From Trichomonas vaginalis G3 (Eukaryota > Parabasalia > Trichomonadida > Trichomonadidae): a stretch of 64,000 nucleotides of DNA. The translations under genes were made by a program, and so were the position numbers. Positions 1 to 9,726 of the stretch are shown here, piece by piece (position 1 is the first letter of the stretch; each line of letters opens with the position of its first letter). The stretch is from assembly GCF_026262505.1 (NCBI RefSeq), contig NC_067204.1, positions 15,022,522-15,086,521 on the forward strand. The letters are read 5' to 3'. The notes under the pieces are model-generated. The model was not told the origin of the DNA. It saw only the letters and a list, made by a program, of their open reading frames with translations, and searched no databases.

Positions 1-75
1 CCTTAGATATACTAAATTTTGAAATTTTGAAATGAAATTGTCCTGTTGCTGGATTCATTATGAAGACATCTCCAT

Positions 76-2004
76 TTACAGGTAATTATCATTTTCATTG
101 ATATTAGCTCCATGTGAAATAAGAACTTCTGCGATTGCTTTACCATATTGATCTGCTGCATAATGAAGAGTGGTTTCTCCATATTTATCTTTTTCATTGA
201 TATTTGCACCATGTGAAATAAGAAGTTCAGCTGTTTCTTTATTATTATTTTTTGCTGCAATATGAAGAGCGGTTTGTCCGTAATCATCCTTTTCATTGAT
301 ATTTGTACCATGTAAAATAAGAAGTTCAGCTATTTCACTATTATCATTCAATGCTGCAACATGTAGAGCTGTTCTTCCATTTTTATCTTTTTCATTGATA
401 TTTGTACCATGTGAAATAAGAACTTCTGCCATCTCTTCACAATTATTTTTTGCTGCAATATGAAGAACGGTTTGTCCATCATCATCTTTTTCATTGATAT
501 TTGTACCATGTGAAATAAGAAATTCAGATATTTCTGTTCTATTATAATATACTACAATATGAAGAGCGGTTTGTCCGTAATCATCTTTTTCATTGATATT
601 TGCACCATGTAAAATAAGAAGTTCAGCTATTTCACTATTATCATTCAATGCTGCAACATGAAGAGCTGCTCTTCCATCTTTATTTTTTTCATTGATATTT
701 GCACCATGTGAAATAAGAAGTTCGGTTGTTTCTTTACTATTATTCCATGCTGCAATATGAAGAACGGTTTGTCCGTCATCATCTTTTTCATTGATATTTG
801 TACAATGTGAAATAAGAAGTTCGGCTGTTTCTTTATAATTGTAACGTGATGCAATATGAAGAGAGGTATATCCATCTTTATTTTTTTCATTGATATTTGT
901 ACCATGTGAAATAAGAAGTTCAGCTGTTTCTTTATTATTATTTTTTGCTGCGATATGAAGAGCGGTTTTTCCATTTTTATCTTTTTCATTGATATTTATA
1001 CCATGTGAAATACATTCATCATCTCCTTCATTATTGTTGACTATAATTTGATTGTATGACTCAAGTAATAATCTGCCAATATTAGAATTTTGCGCTTTAG
1101 ATGCAAAATGAATAATTCCACATTTAGTGTGATTATGTTTGTTAGAAAATGTATTGTTTTTGAAAATATCTATTGTTTGCGGAAATGCAGCACCCCATGG
1201 AAAGATGTAATATTTGTTCCTTTTGAATAGAAGAAATACAGCATTAAGGTTTTGATATCTGATGATATCTTCATAAACAGGTTTATAGCTTGTATCACTC
1301 ATCCAATTCTTTTCTTTTCCCGATTTCCAATACTCGCCATAAAAATCATCAAGCTCGAATATCTCTCTATCTAAAACATATTCAAGCAATTCGTGATTGT
1401 GTGTTCTTATAATGCTTCTGAGACAATCAATATCCATTTTATGTTCTTTCAAGCATTCGTTGATGATGTCTTGATTTCCTCCAATTAATGCGCTGCAAAG
1501 ACAATTTTCAGTTATTTCACTAATATGATTTGAAGTTAAGAAATAAAATATGTTAACAGATCCAAAGTATGCACATGCTTCAATTAGTGATAACTCTGCA
1601 AAATAACTATAATTGTAAGCATTATTCCTGAAATTAGGAATTTGTAGAAAAATATCATCAGATATTGAATTTTGAGTTAAGTATTCTTTGAACTTATCAA
1701 TTTGATCATGCATAACTATAAATTCAATCGAGTCCTCCGTTTCAAAATGATAATCCGATACTCCGGTTAGGTCAGCCCCGATCTGTTCGAGTATTTTGAC
1801 GTAATTCGCTCCGGATGCATAATTGTATCTAATTGCCTCATGAATTAACTTTGTAAGTTGCTTGATTGAAAGTTGATACTTCGAAATCAAAGTATTTGTA
1901 ATTATTCTGCACATATCTTCGATAGGTTCATTAGATTTTATGTGGAAGAGCTTTTCAAGCGCCCCTATAAAATCCGCATATTGTTTAGAATAGTCAGAAC
2001 TCAT
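76..2004 (-). CDS. Ankyrin-repeat protein with DUF3447-like N-terminal region
   Basis: A 642-aa open frame. About residues 1-300 are a non-repetitive helical region of the kind labelled DUF3447 in the large Trichomonas vaginalis ankyrin family (family knowledge). From about residue 330 nine full 33-residue ankyrin repeats follow, each with a core like TALHIAA and a linker like HGANINEKD, and a tenth is cut short at the C-terminus. The repeats are nearly identical at DNA level (99-bp period), and the pair of repeats starting at about 4 recurs almost verbatim from 7, suggesting recent block duplication. Ankyrin arrays usually mediate protein-protein contacts; the partner is unknown. On the coding strand TCATT touches the ATG, matching the known T. 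vaginalis initiator consensus, so the mRNA leader would be only a few bases. No intron or membrane segment is seen. Confidence 0.9.
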   Translation of the reverse strand: MSSDYSKQYADFIGALEKLFHIKSNEPIEDMCRIITNTLISKYQLSIKQLTKLIHEAIRYNYASGANYVKILEQIGADLTGVSDYHFETEDSIEFIVMHDQIDKFKEYLTQNSISDDIFLQIPNFRNNAYNYSYFAELSLIEACAYFGSVNIFYFLTSNHISEITENCLCSALIGGNQDIINECLKEHKMDIDCLRSIIRTHNHELLEYVLDREIFELDDFYGEYWKSGKEKNWMSDTSYKPVYEDIIRYQNLNAVFLLFKRNKYYIFPWGAAFPQTIDIFKNNTFSNKHNHTKCGIIHFASKAQNSNIGRLLLESYNQIIVNNNEGDDECISHGININEKDKNGKTALHIAAKNNNKETAELLISHGTNINEKNKDGYTSLHIASRYNYKETAELLISHCTNINEKDDDGQTVLHIAAWNNSKETTELLISHGANINEKNKDGRAALHVAALNDNSEIAELLILHGANINEKDDYGQTALHIVVYYNRTEISEFLISHGTNINEKDDDGQTVLHIAAKNNCEEMAEVLISHGTNINEKDKNGRTALHVAALNDNSEIAELLILHGTNINEKDDYGQTALHIAAKNNNKETAELLISHGANINEKDKYGETTLHYAADQYGKAIAEVLISHGANINENDNYL

Positions 2005-2395
2005 AATGAAAAAAAAAATTTTTGACTAGTCAAAAATCTAGATTTTTTTTTGAAAGAAAAATAATACAGTCACCTGAAAAAAAACTGTCGAAGAAACGAT
2101 AGAAACGTAGTGCATATCTTCCTTTTGGAAAGTAACAAACTGAAAAGGAAGGAGGGAAAATTGTAAGCATTGTTCACGGCCTTATTGCAGAACTTTTAAT
2201 ATATTCCTATATTCCTCAAATGTGATTAAATTTGGTTCATTTCATACTAAATAGATTATGGTAATAGTTTATATCATTATTATATCATTTATTAAAACTG
2301 CGACTGCTTTTTCTTGTTATAAATAAAAAAAATGAAAATTAATTTTTATTACAATTTATCAATAAAATAAAATAAATATATAAAAATAAGAAAAA
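2005..2395. other. Intergenic region with a perfect palindrome
   Basis: AT-rich spacer between the ankyrin and SPT6-like genes. A perfect 20-bp palindrome centred on ACTAGT lies at 2018-2037, just upstream of the ankyrin start. The rest has A and T runs but no open frame, tRNA signature or tandem repeat that I can see. Confidence 0.6.
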
Positions 2396-5300
2396 TTAGT
2401 GTCTTCCGTACAAGTTAACTTTGCTGTTGTTTGAAGCATTTGTTCTTCTTGCCAGCATCTTCTCTGTATCTGTTGGCTGGTGAGCGATAAGCCTTGGTCT
2501 TGCTTCTGGTTCCTTCTTATAACCGATCTTCTTGAAGAACAAAATCAATGATCTGATATCATTATATTGTTGTTGTCTGTAGAAGATCTTGTCACCGAAT
2601 AATCTGATTGGTTCAACAACTCTGTGGTCTTTAGTTCCTTCCCAAACAAGTTCCAAGTAACCCTTGTTTTGTATTGATGTTGTTATTCTGTAAACCAACA
2701 TGTTCTCATTCTTTGCCTTCTCTTCAGTGATGATTTCATTGGCTTGGGATGGATCTTCAACCCATTTCTCGTGTTTCATGATATTCTCCAATTGAGTTTT
2801 GATTGGATAGATGAACTTCCACTTGATTTCTTCCAAATCTGAGAACTTTTGGTCTCTGATGAACAAATCTTTACCGACAGCATCGACACTTTGTTTGTTC
2901 TGCTCAACGATGTCGTAGTTTGCGCAGATGTTGTTCGGGAAGAGGATTGTCAATGAGATATGTTCATTACCTTTGGAAGATGGTCTGAATATGAATGATC
3001 CAACAGATTGGTTTGAAAGTTCTGCTTCAGCCTGAGCCATTGTAACTTGTTTGAAGTTCTTGTGGTTGATGGATCTCGGCTGGTAAGTGACAATCATGTT
3101 CTTTTCTGCACTCAATGCTTCGGCGCGAGCTTCATCTTCTCCTGCGAAATCGAATGAGTCTTCATCAGTGATCAATCTGTGGTAATCCTTTGCTTTCTCG
3201 ATTATGTCTGTGATGTAGCAGACATCGATAGAAACCATGCTCTCATCAACTCTTGTGATTACAGCATCGTGTGTTGTGTTGATCAACTCTCTTTCACTCG
3301 ATGTGTCTCTTCCATCAAATGAATCGATGTTTGTGTCCAATGTCTTTCTCAAGTACTGGACATTGTTTGCAACATCCTGTGTGCAGAAAGCTCTGATGCC
3401 ACTGGAGTGTTCACCAACAATTACTTGCATCCTGTTTGTGTCAATCTTAACGATTCTGATCGCTGTGATGACGTTTTCTTGGATTGTTTCTGTGGATGCT
3501 GATGTGAGTGCTTCGAAAACTTCGTGGTCACTCATGCATCTGTAGTAGTTGTTTTCATCATCGTGGACGGCCAATCTGTCGCTCTGGTATTTCTCGAGAG
3601 GAGACTTCGGATTTGGCTTTGGAGCATCCCAATCAACTGCTGGGTATCTGAGTGTTTCGTACGGACCTAATCTCAGCTGCTGAGCGATGAATTCGATGAG
3701 AGGTTCGTTGTTTGAGTGGGAAACAGCGACGTATCTCTTTACTGGCTCAGTGATGTCTGTGTCCTTTGAAGTGCGGGAGAAGAGTTCGATGATGTTTGTC
3801 TCGATGTACTGGGACTCGAAGAAACCTCTCTTAAGGATATCCATTGCTGTGTTGTATTCGTCCATTGGGATGAGTGTTCCGTCGAGGTAATTGTTGTCTT
3901 CGAGTGAATGGTCGTCGTTCAACTTGTTCTCCATTGGGAATCTGATGAAAGGAAGAGCGTTCTTGACAACCATGTCATCGAATTCGTGGAGTGCTGATCT
4001 GAGTTTCGATCTCTGTTTGATGTTGTCCTTCTGAGCGATGTCGATGATCTTCTCTGCAGTGTGTGGACCCAAACCAGGGATGAACTGAACTGTTGACCTG
4101 AGATTTGGATTGGAAATGGCCGCTGTCATGTCAACACCTGTCAATGCGATGGCTCTCAAGCAGGCTCTTTCGATTGCCTGTGCAACAGGAGATGTGTTGT
4201 CGTTGTTTCCGGAGAAGACAGACTGGAAAGGTGTCATGGCCCAGTCAGTGAGATGGTTCTTCTTTGGTGTGATGAGTCTGCAGAGTTCTGCCATTGGATT
4301 CTGCATTCTTCTGGCTGTTGATGCAGCAATCAAGAACTCAGCGCCATCAGCTCTTTTGTCCTTTGGAAGTTCGTGCAATTCGGCCTTGCAGCAGTCCCGG
4401 CTGTGAGCGTAGAGAATTGCGTGTTCGACAGGAGCCAAAAGAACTCTTGGACGATTTGACTCTGGCTGGATTCTGCTGTGAACGAGTTCGACAATTGCGT
4501 GAACCAAAGAAGCAGACTTGAGGCATGAAGCTGTGATTGCGATGACAGGAGGATGGTGTGTTTCAATGAACTTGACCAAAGCAACCTTTGACTTGATGAC
4601 TTCGAGGTCATTTGCTGCGAGGTTGTTTGCAGAGCCTTCCTTGATCTGTTTGTCAGGATCATCCCAGTTGACAATGACCTTCGAGTCGATGATCTTGGAG
4701 TGCAAGTAAAGAGAATCGATGATGTTTCCTTTCTCGTTTACCATTGCAGCGTAAATCTTGCGCTTTGTGTCATCGGATGTGTAGTGCATTGCGAGGATCT
4801 TCTGGGACTTGAGGATGTATGGCTGTGATGTTGACAACTGTGTGTAAGGAGGAGATGTCAAGTGTGAGAAGAGTCTTGTCTCAATCTCGTTGCAGACGAA
4901 TTTCTCAGCGTTCTTCTTGAGTTCGTCCTCTGTCTCCTTGACAATCTGTGGCCAGATGAAGTCCTTGATTGCCATCTGGAGAATGTCCTTGCGGAGGGAG
5001 TCCCAGTCGGATGGATACCTCATCCTGTACTTCGTGGAAATCTCTTCGATCTCTTTGTCAATGCCTTTGTCGGTGTCGATCGTGTATGTCAAGTTGCCGC
5101 TCTGGAAGGCTTCAACAATCAAGAGCCATTTGTCGGTCTTGTTGAATGAGATGATCGGCTTGTTCTTGAGGCGCTTGATTGAGCCGTACTTGCCCTTCGG
5201 ATACATCATGGATGACTTGGCTCCGGAAGTTGTTGGCTGTGTGTTGATGACAATGTGTGGTGAGAAACGTGTCCTGAGCATGTCGATGAAGAGAGGATGT

Positions 5301-6478
5301 GTGGCCAACTGCTTGGCGGCGAATCCGACCATCTGACGGGTCATGACTTCGATGTTTGGAAAGACAGATGGGTAATTCGTGGACAATTCATCGTGCCAGC
5401 TCTGGAGAGCCTGCTGTGGATCGGTCTGTGGCTCTGGTGGATCGTTCAGGGAGCTGTTGAGAGACAAAATGTGGACGAAATCCATGGGTGAGTAGATGAA
5501 CTTATCGATATAAGCTTGGAAGTACTCGGCGTTGCGCTTGAAGGTAGTGTTCTTGGGTGTGGTCTCTGGGTTCATCTGTAATTCATCGAAATTGTAGAGA
5601 TCGTCGAGAGATGTGTCATCAGCGTTACGAATGAAGTGACGAAGCATGGCTGTCTTCTGGTCATCATCTGAAGGATCTGATGTAAGACCGAGATGCTCAA
5701 TGAGTGGCTGGATTCTGATACGTTTCTCTGAGAAAATCTTGAATTCGCGAATTGCGTTCTGGATATGGTAAATATCCTCATCACCAATGACGGTATCTCT
5801 GTAAATGTTCTTTCTGTAGTTGATAATGAATTGTGGAGTGTGTTTTTCGTTATGTAATTCTTTGAGAACTTCAACGAGAGCTTCGATATCTCTTTCTCCA
5901 CCGCCACGTGTCTTGAAGTGCTGGTCCATAATCCATCTGGCTTCATCAGCAATCTTGGATTCGTCGACATCGTGAGGAATGCGATCACATTCACGTTCGA
6001 ATTCGTTCTTTGGAATGAGATTGACGGGAGCGACATCAGGAATTTCTGGCATCTTAGGTTTGATGACGTGTGGTGCTTCTGTTGGTTCAGCGAAAAGTTT
6101 ATTAGCAAATTTGATTTGATCTGAGTTTAAAGTTAAGTTTGCATTTGCAGAAACGGCGTAACTTGTTTTCTTGTGGTAAATTTCTGATCCATCATCTCCG
6201 ACAACGAAATCATCTTTTCTAATTTTAACGCGCTCTTTCTTTGGAGCCCTTGTGTCCAATTCTTCATCATCACTTTCTAAATCACCGCTAGAATCTGAGG
6301 AATCAATTTGACGGGAAAGACGTGGGCCGCGGTTTGAAATTAATTCGCGGAAATCTTCCCTTGCTTCTTTCTTGTTAATGCGTGGTTCCTCATCATAGTC
6401 TGAGGAAGATTCTGAAGAGAGCTCAGACTCTACAGCTGGAGGAGGCGCTGGTTGGTCGTTTTTTTCTTCTTCAGACAT
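2396..6478 (-). CDS. SPT6: SPT6-like transcription elongation factor / histone chaperone
   Basis: A 1360-aa protein with the SPT6 domain order. Residues 1-70 are acidic and Ser/Glu-rich. A helical core of the Tex type follows. A YqgF/RNase H-like segment sits near residue 640 (PPVIAITASCLKS). A helix-hairpin-helix lies near 800 (IPGLGPHTAEKI). An S1-like stretch covers roughly 1000-1085, and the C-terminus is a tandem SH2 region from about 1150 (GSFIFRPSS) to 1340. In other eukaryotes SPT6 travels with RNA polymerase II, binds histones and the phosphorylated polymerase linker, and restores nucleosomes behind the enzyme. The length is slightly short for the family because the acidic N-terminus is reduced. 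The GC content and codon use are visibly higher than in the neighbouring Maverick genes, as expected for a well-expressed host gene. No intron is seen. Confidence 0.93.
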   Translation of the reverse strand: MSEEEKNDQPAPPPAVESELSSESSSDYDEEPRINKKEAREDFRELISNRGPRLSRQIDSSDSSGDLESDDEELDTRAPKKERVKIRKDDFVVGDDGSEIYHKKTSYAVSANANLTLNSDQIKFANKLFAEPTEAPHVIKPKMPEIPDVAPVNLIPKNEFERECDRIPHDVDESKIADEARWIMDQHFKTRGGGERDIEALVEVLKELHNEKHTPQFIINYRKNIYRDTVIGDEDIYHIQNAIREFKIFSEKRIRIQPLIEHLGLTSDPSDDDQKTAMLRHFIRNADDTSLDDLYNFDELQMNPETTPKNTTFKRNAEYFQAYIDKFIYSPMDFVHILSLNSSLNDPPEPQTDPQQALQSWHDELSTNYPSVFPNIEVMTRQMVGFAAKQLATHPLFIDMLRTRFSPHIVINTQPTTSGAKSSMMYPKGKYGSIKRLKNKPIISFNKTDKWLLIVEAFQSGNLTYTIDTDKGIDKEIEEISTKYRMRYPSDWDSLRKDILQMAIKDFIWPQIVKETEDELKKNAEKFVCNEIETRLFSHLTSPPYTQLSTSQPYILKSQKILAMHYTSDDTKRKIYAAMVNEKGNIIDSLYLHSKIIDSKVIVNWDDPDKQIKEGSANNLAANDLEVIKSKVALVKFIETHHPPVIAITASCLKSASLVHAIVELVHSRIQPESNRPRVLLAPVEHAILYAHSRDCCKAELHELPKDKRADGAEFLIAASTARRMQNPMAELCRLITPKKNHLTDWAMTPFQSVFSGNNDNTSPVAQAIERACLRAIALTGVDMTAAISNPNLRSTVQFIPGLGPHTAEKIIDIAQKDNIKQRSKLRSALHEFDDMVVKNALPFIRFPMENKLNDDHSLEDNNYLDGTLIPMDEYNTAMDILKRGFFESQYIETNIIELFSRTSKDTDITEPVKRYVAVSHSNNEPLIEFIAQQLRLGPYETLRYPAVDWDAPKPNPKSPLEKYQSDRLAVHDDENNYYRCMSDHEVFEALTSASTETIQENVITAIRIVKIDTNRMQVIVGEHSSGIRAFCTQDVANNVQYLRKTLDTNIDSFDGRDTSSERELINTTHDAVITRVDESMVSIDVCYITDIIEKAKDYHRLITDEDSFDFAGEDEARAEALSAEKNMIVTYQPRSINHKNFKQVTMAQAEAELSNQSVGSFIFRPSSKGNEHISLTILFPNNICANYDIVEQNKQSVDAVGKDLFIRDQKFSDLEEIKWKFIYPIKTQLENIMKHEKWVEDPSQANEIITEEKAKNENMLVYRITTSIQNKGYLELVWEGTKDHRVVEPIRLFGDKIFYRQQQYNDIRSLILFFKKIGYKKEPEARPRLIAHQPTDTEKMLARRTNASNNSKVNLYGRH

Positions 6479-6734
6479 TATAACTAGCCAAAGGCGATAT
6501 GTAAACTTTTCAATAAGTCATACTATTCCGTTAAATGAGCTAAAATGATAATATTTAGCATTACCGTAAATATCATTATTCGATTTAATTGTTATTTTAA
6601 ATTTCTCTTGAATTCGAAATTTTCCACAAATTCAATTCATGCGTGAGCTGAACATATATAGGTCTCATAGCTTTCTCATACATTAGTAATTGTTTTTGTC
6701 AAGTTAATAGGATTTGAAATTTATTCCAAATCCT

Positions 6735-6991
6735 AGTAGTAGGATAGGAAGGGTTGTGTGACTTTTTTTGTTACATCTATATATAGACGATGCATTAAAA
6801 TATATTTATTTATAAACACATTAAAAAATTAACATTAATTTTAAAATAATTTATTTTTTATCTTTTATAAAAGAAGCTATATATAGATGATGTCAGATAT
6901 TCCGCGATTAATTAAACAATGTTTAAATCCTGAATGGAATCAATGGAGTCATAATCAAAGACCTCATATACGAGAGAGTAAAAGAAATTAG
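6735..6991. repeat. Left terminal inverted repeat of Maverick A
   Basis: Starts AGTAGTAGGATAGGAAGGG and runs through an AT-rich stretch to a segment that recurs inverted near 27421-27510. The same sequence forms the left end of copy B at 31188, where it is split by an insertion. The inner part is better conserved between ends than the outer part. The inner boundary is approximate. Confidence 0.85.
6887..6991 (+). CDS. Small open frame inside the left TIR (A)
   Basis: Encodes 34 aa beginning MMSDIPRLIKQCLNPEW, directly behind a TATATATAG block. The same N-terminal 17 residues, with few changes, are open in all four TIRs of the two Mavericks, while the C-terminal tail differs at each end. Function is unknown. 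It may be a real peptide, or the frame may be conserved only because the TIR DNA is. Its strand is outward-to-inward from the left terminus. Confidence 0.4.
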   Translation: MMSDIPRLIKQCLNPEWNQWSHNQRPHIRESKRN

Positions 6992-7089
6992 AAATAATTA
7001 TTTTCATGAATAAAAGATTCACTACCATAATGAAATAAAAAATAAACTTTAAAAAGAATTTGATGAGTTCAACATAGAACTTTAAGAAA

Positions 7090-7458
7090 CTAATGATTAT
7101 TTGAATTTATGAAATCAATTATTTGATTCATTCTTTCTTCAATCTCTTCTATTCTTTTTGTTAAATCATCTATTTTCATTAATGAGGTGATTCTTGATTG
7201 AGGAATAGATTTCAAACTAATCACTCCTTTTATTTTTGAAATTTTGAATCCATCAACTTTAAACATTTTATTCAATTTACATGTTGTCAATTCTTCAAAT
7301 AATTTTTTATTATTAGCATAATAGTCATTAAATTCTTCAACAGATGAAAAAATTTTTATTTCAGTAATTGGTTTAACAACGTTTATTTTTTGTTGAACAT
7401 TTTCACTTTCATTTATTTCTTCCTCCTCTGTTTCATTTATTTTTAAAATCGGTTTCAT
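7090..7458 (-). CDS. Unassigned 122-aa Maverick protein with C-terminal coiled coil
   Basis: Intact in both elements (121 aa in B at 52380-52745, one Asn fewer). The N-terminus is acidic (TEEEEINES). The middle contains a compact block around TTCKLNKMFKVDGFKISKIKG, split here only for naming. The last 35 residues alternate charge and Ile/Leu in a heptad-like pattern (DLTKRIEEIEERMNQI), suggesting a coiled-coil oligomerisation segment. The start has the TAAATG context seen at many genes of this element. It is the first full-size gene inside the left end and points outward, away from the capsid genes. I do not recognise the family; a DNA- or virion-associated role is only a guess. Confidence 0.7.
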   Translation of the reverse strand: MKPILKINETEEEEINESENVQQKINVVKPITEIKIFSSVEEFNDYYANNKKLFEELTTCKLNKMFKVDGFKISKIKGVISLKSIPQSRITSLMKIDDLTKRIEEIEERMNQIIDFINSNNH

Positions 7459-7524
7459 TTATCATTAAATAAAAATTAGAATATAAGTGATGAAATATAT
7501 TTTTTAATTAATATTAAATCAGAA

Positions 7525-7761
7525 ATGGCGGCAGGATTCTTTAAAAAATTATGGGATGGAATTAAGAAAGCTGCGGGTTGGGTTCATAAAAATATTATTA
7601 AACCTGTTGCAAACTTTTTGGCACCAGTAGCGAAAACGGCAGGAACTATCATAGGTGGAGTATTAGGTACTAAAGCAGGTAATCCGGCGATGGGAGCACA
7701 AGCAGGTAACGCAATTGGTGGAATTGCTGAAGGAATACTTAATAAAATAGGAGGTAGATAG
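7525..7761 (+). CDS. Short amphipathic, glycine-rich membrane-active candidate (78 aa)
   Basis: Begins MAAGFFKKLWDGIKKAAGWV, a strongly amphipathic helix with Lys and Trp. It continues into a hydrophobic Gly/Ala-rich half (GTIIGGVLGTKAGNPAMGAQ) typical of small membrane-inserting peptides. It lies just upstream of the major capsid gene and is intact in both Mavericks (B: 52077-52313), unlike most neighbours. In adenoviruses and related double-jelly-roll viruses a small amphipathic minor virion protein disrupts membranes; by position and character this could be an analogue, but that is inference and no homology is visible. A second peptide with the same N-terminal pattern is encoded convergently next door. 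Confidence 0.7.
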   Translation: MAAGFFKKLWDGIKKAAGWVHKNIIKPVANFLAPVAKTAGTIIGGVLGTKAGNPAMGAQAGNAIGGIAEGILNKIGGR

Positions 7762-7781
7762 TGGAAAAATAAATATTATTT

Positions 7782-7997
7782 TTATCTTAGTATCGGTTGA
7801 AGTCTTTGATAAACTTTTTCTCCTTTATTTAATTTCTCTTATTGGGGCAGCTTTTGGTGTTATTGATTCAGCAACGTCACTAATTGCTTCTTTATTCTTA
7901 AATATCCAATTTGCTCCCTTCTTCAATGTTTCCCAAACTTTACTCGCGCTCCTCTTTTTACTTTATCCCACAGTTTCTTAAATATACCTGCAGCCAT
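7782..7997 (-). pseudogene. Second MAAG-FKKLW peptide gene, frameshifted
   Basis: Starts MAAGIFKKLWDKVKRGA, clearly a paralogue of the adjacent 78-aa peptide at its N-terminus, and ends ...YQRLQPILR just before the convergent neighbour's stop. Compared with copy B at 51800-52017, copy A has two extra bases early on that throw the frame, while B is disrupted further in. So neither copy is open throughout, but the two breaks differ, implying a functional ancestor of roughly 70 aa. The product would be a basic amphipathic helix. Role unknown. Confidence 0.6.
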
Positions 7998-8066
7998 AGT
8001 TGATTATTTCATTAAAATTAAAAATTCATTTTCATCTTTTAATTTTGATTTTTTATTTATTAATAA

Positions 8067-9703
8067 ATGACGACTAACTATTTGGTGCCAAACACTAAAC
8101 CGATTAATGGAAATGTGTTTCATTCATTCGAAAAGATAAATGAAATATTCGCAAAGAATGACGGTAGAAGATATTATAGAGAACTTGAAAGTTCATGCTA
8201 TGACTCTGATGCTCCATATTTTGATGATAAACAAACTCATTTAAGAATTACAAATCCGGCTCATGATGTGAACCAATTAGGTGACACATATATTAAACGC
8301 AAAGTTAAAGCAACTCTAGTTTCAAATAAAGCTTTCACATGTGATGCCGCTTTTAAATGCATGCGTTTATTCGTTGGTTACAAATCATCAAATCAAAGCT
8401 TTAAACAATTAGAAGTAGAAACCGAAAGAGGTGATGCCGGTTATCTTCAGATGGATTGCGCCCGTGAATCTTTCGCATTTGCAACATATAAACCAAAATC
8501 AGAAAGGAAAGTTAAAAAGTTTGTTCATTCGTTATATAATAATGTTCAAAAATATGATAACTCAGTATGTGGTAAATATATTGACCCTTCAGAAGTTTTC
8601 AAGAAGCAAATGAAGAAGTTGATGTCACTTTTGATATGATTATTCCGGTAAATGATTTGTTAGCATTTCAGGCGTTCGATGATTATCCTAAATCATTTGG
8701 TGATATCATTCTTAAATATTATGTTTTCAGGGATACTTTAGTATTTTGTCAGGTTGACCCGTTAAGAGTTGCTGATTTACAAAATTACGTTTATGAAAAG
8801 ATAACTGATGAAAATTATGAAAAGATTATGAATCATGTTTATAAATATGATCGCAAATTCCAACAAATCGGACTTCCTGCCAAATTAATTACAAGCTTAG
8901 CCGCTACATCTGCTGACGCAACAGTTGATGACGTTATTATTTCATGCACAAAGATGGAAGTTTTAGAGGATAAATGCATTACACCAGGATACGGTTTAAT
9001 TGAAGAATCAGTTAAAGCAATACCACGTTTATTCAGTAAGGAAGATCCATTCATGATTCCAGCTCAACATATTGACGTTCGTTCACTAAATGGAGGTTGC
9101 ATCACTCCTGAAGGTATTAGCTCAGATTTCTCATACGCTCTTCATAATGTTACAGATGTTGTGTTACATTTCCGAAGAATGCAATGCAAAGAACAGTTTT
9201 AGAAAATCCAATGCTTCGAGGTCTTCAGGTCACTATAGATTCCAGAAACTTCCCCGATCAAGCGATGACCACAGTGGGCGACATATTCTTTACACGTATG
9301 CTTCAAGCTTCTGATTTAGATGGAGTGAATGAATGCACGGAAGAATACGAGGACTCATTAACTAGACCACTGAATGAGATGATGGCACGCCATTAGCTAG
9401 AACATGGAAAGACCAAACTTCATTCTTATGCACTATTCCAGTTCAACGTGATGGAGCGGGTATATTCTTTGATGGATTAGAAACTTTCAACTCACAAGTT
9501 ACAGTACAAGTGAAAGCTTATCCAATCATTCAGGGTGAAATGACACTTACTGTTCAAAGGTGACAAATCCTCCTCAGGTTTGGTTTACTAGGACTACATA
9601 TTGGACATGGACACCGGATGAAGGTTTGAAATATCATCCAACAGGTACACCACCACAGTATAGAAGTTCATATGATGAAATATTGATGAATAGAAATGTT
9701 TAA
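8067..9703 (+). pseudogene. Maverick major capsid protein (double jelly-roll candidate), frameshifted
   Basis: A region of about 545 codons in the structural block beside the packaging ATPase, the expected position and size for a Polinton double-jelly-roll capsid protein. It aligns by eye with the counterpart in element C: a segment like PAQHIDVRSLNG followed by a long strand-rich block and a late segment like SFLCTIPVQRDGAG. In this copy the frame is lost at about 8600 (one base missing relative to B), 9168, 9375 and 9540. The TAAATG start context is present. Copy B (50092-51730) is broken at different places. Assignment rests on gene order, size and the A-to-C similarity, not on a search. 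Confidence 0.75.
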
Positions 9704-9726
9704 AATTATAAATTTTTTTTGATTAA

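Noticed and set aside
3237-5491. Several plus-strand open frames of 60-150 codons
   Set aside because: All lie opposite the well-supported SPT6-like gene and have no sensible composition or start context.
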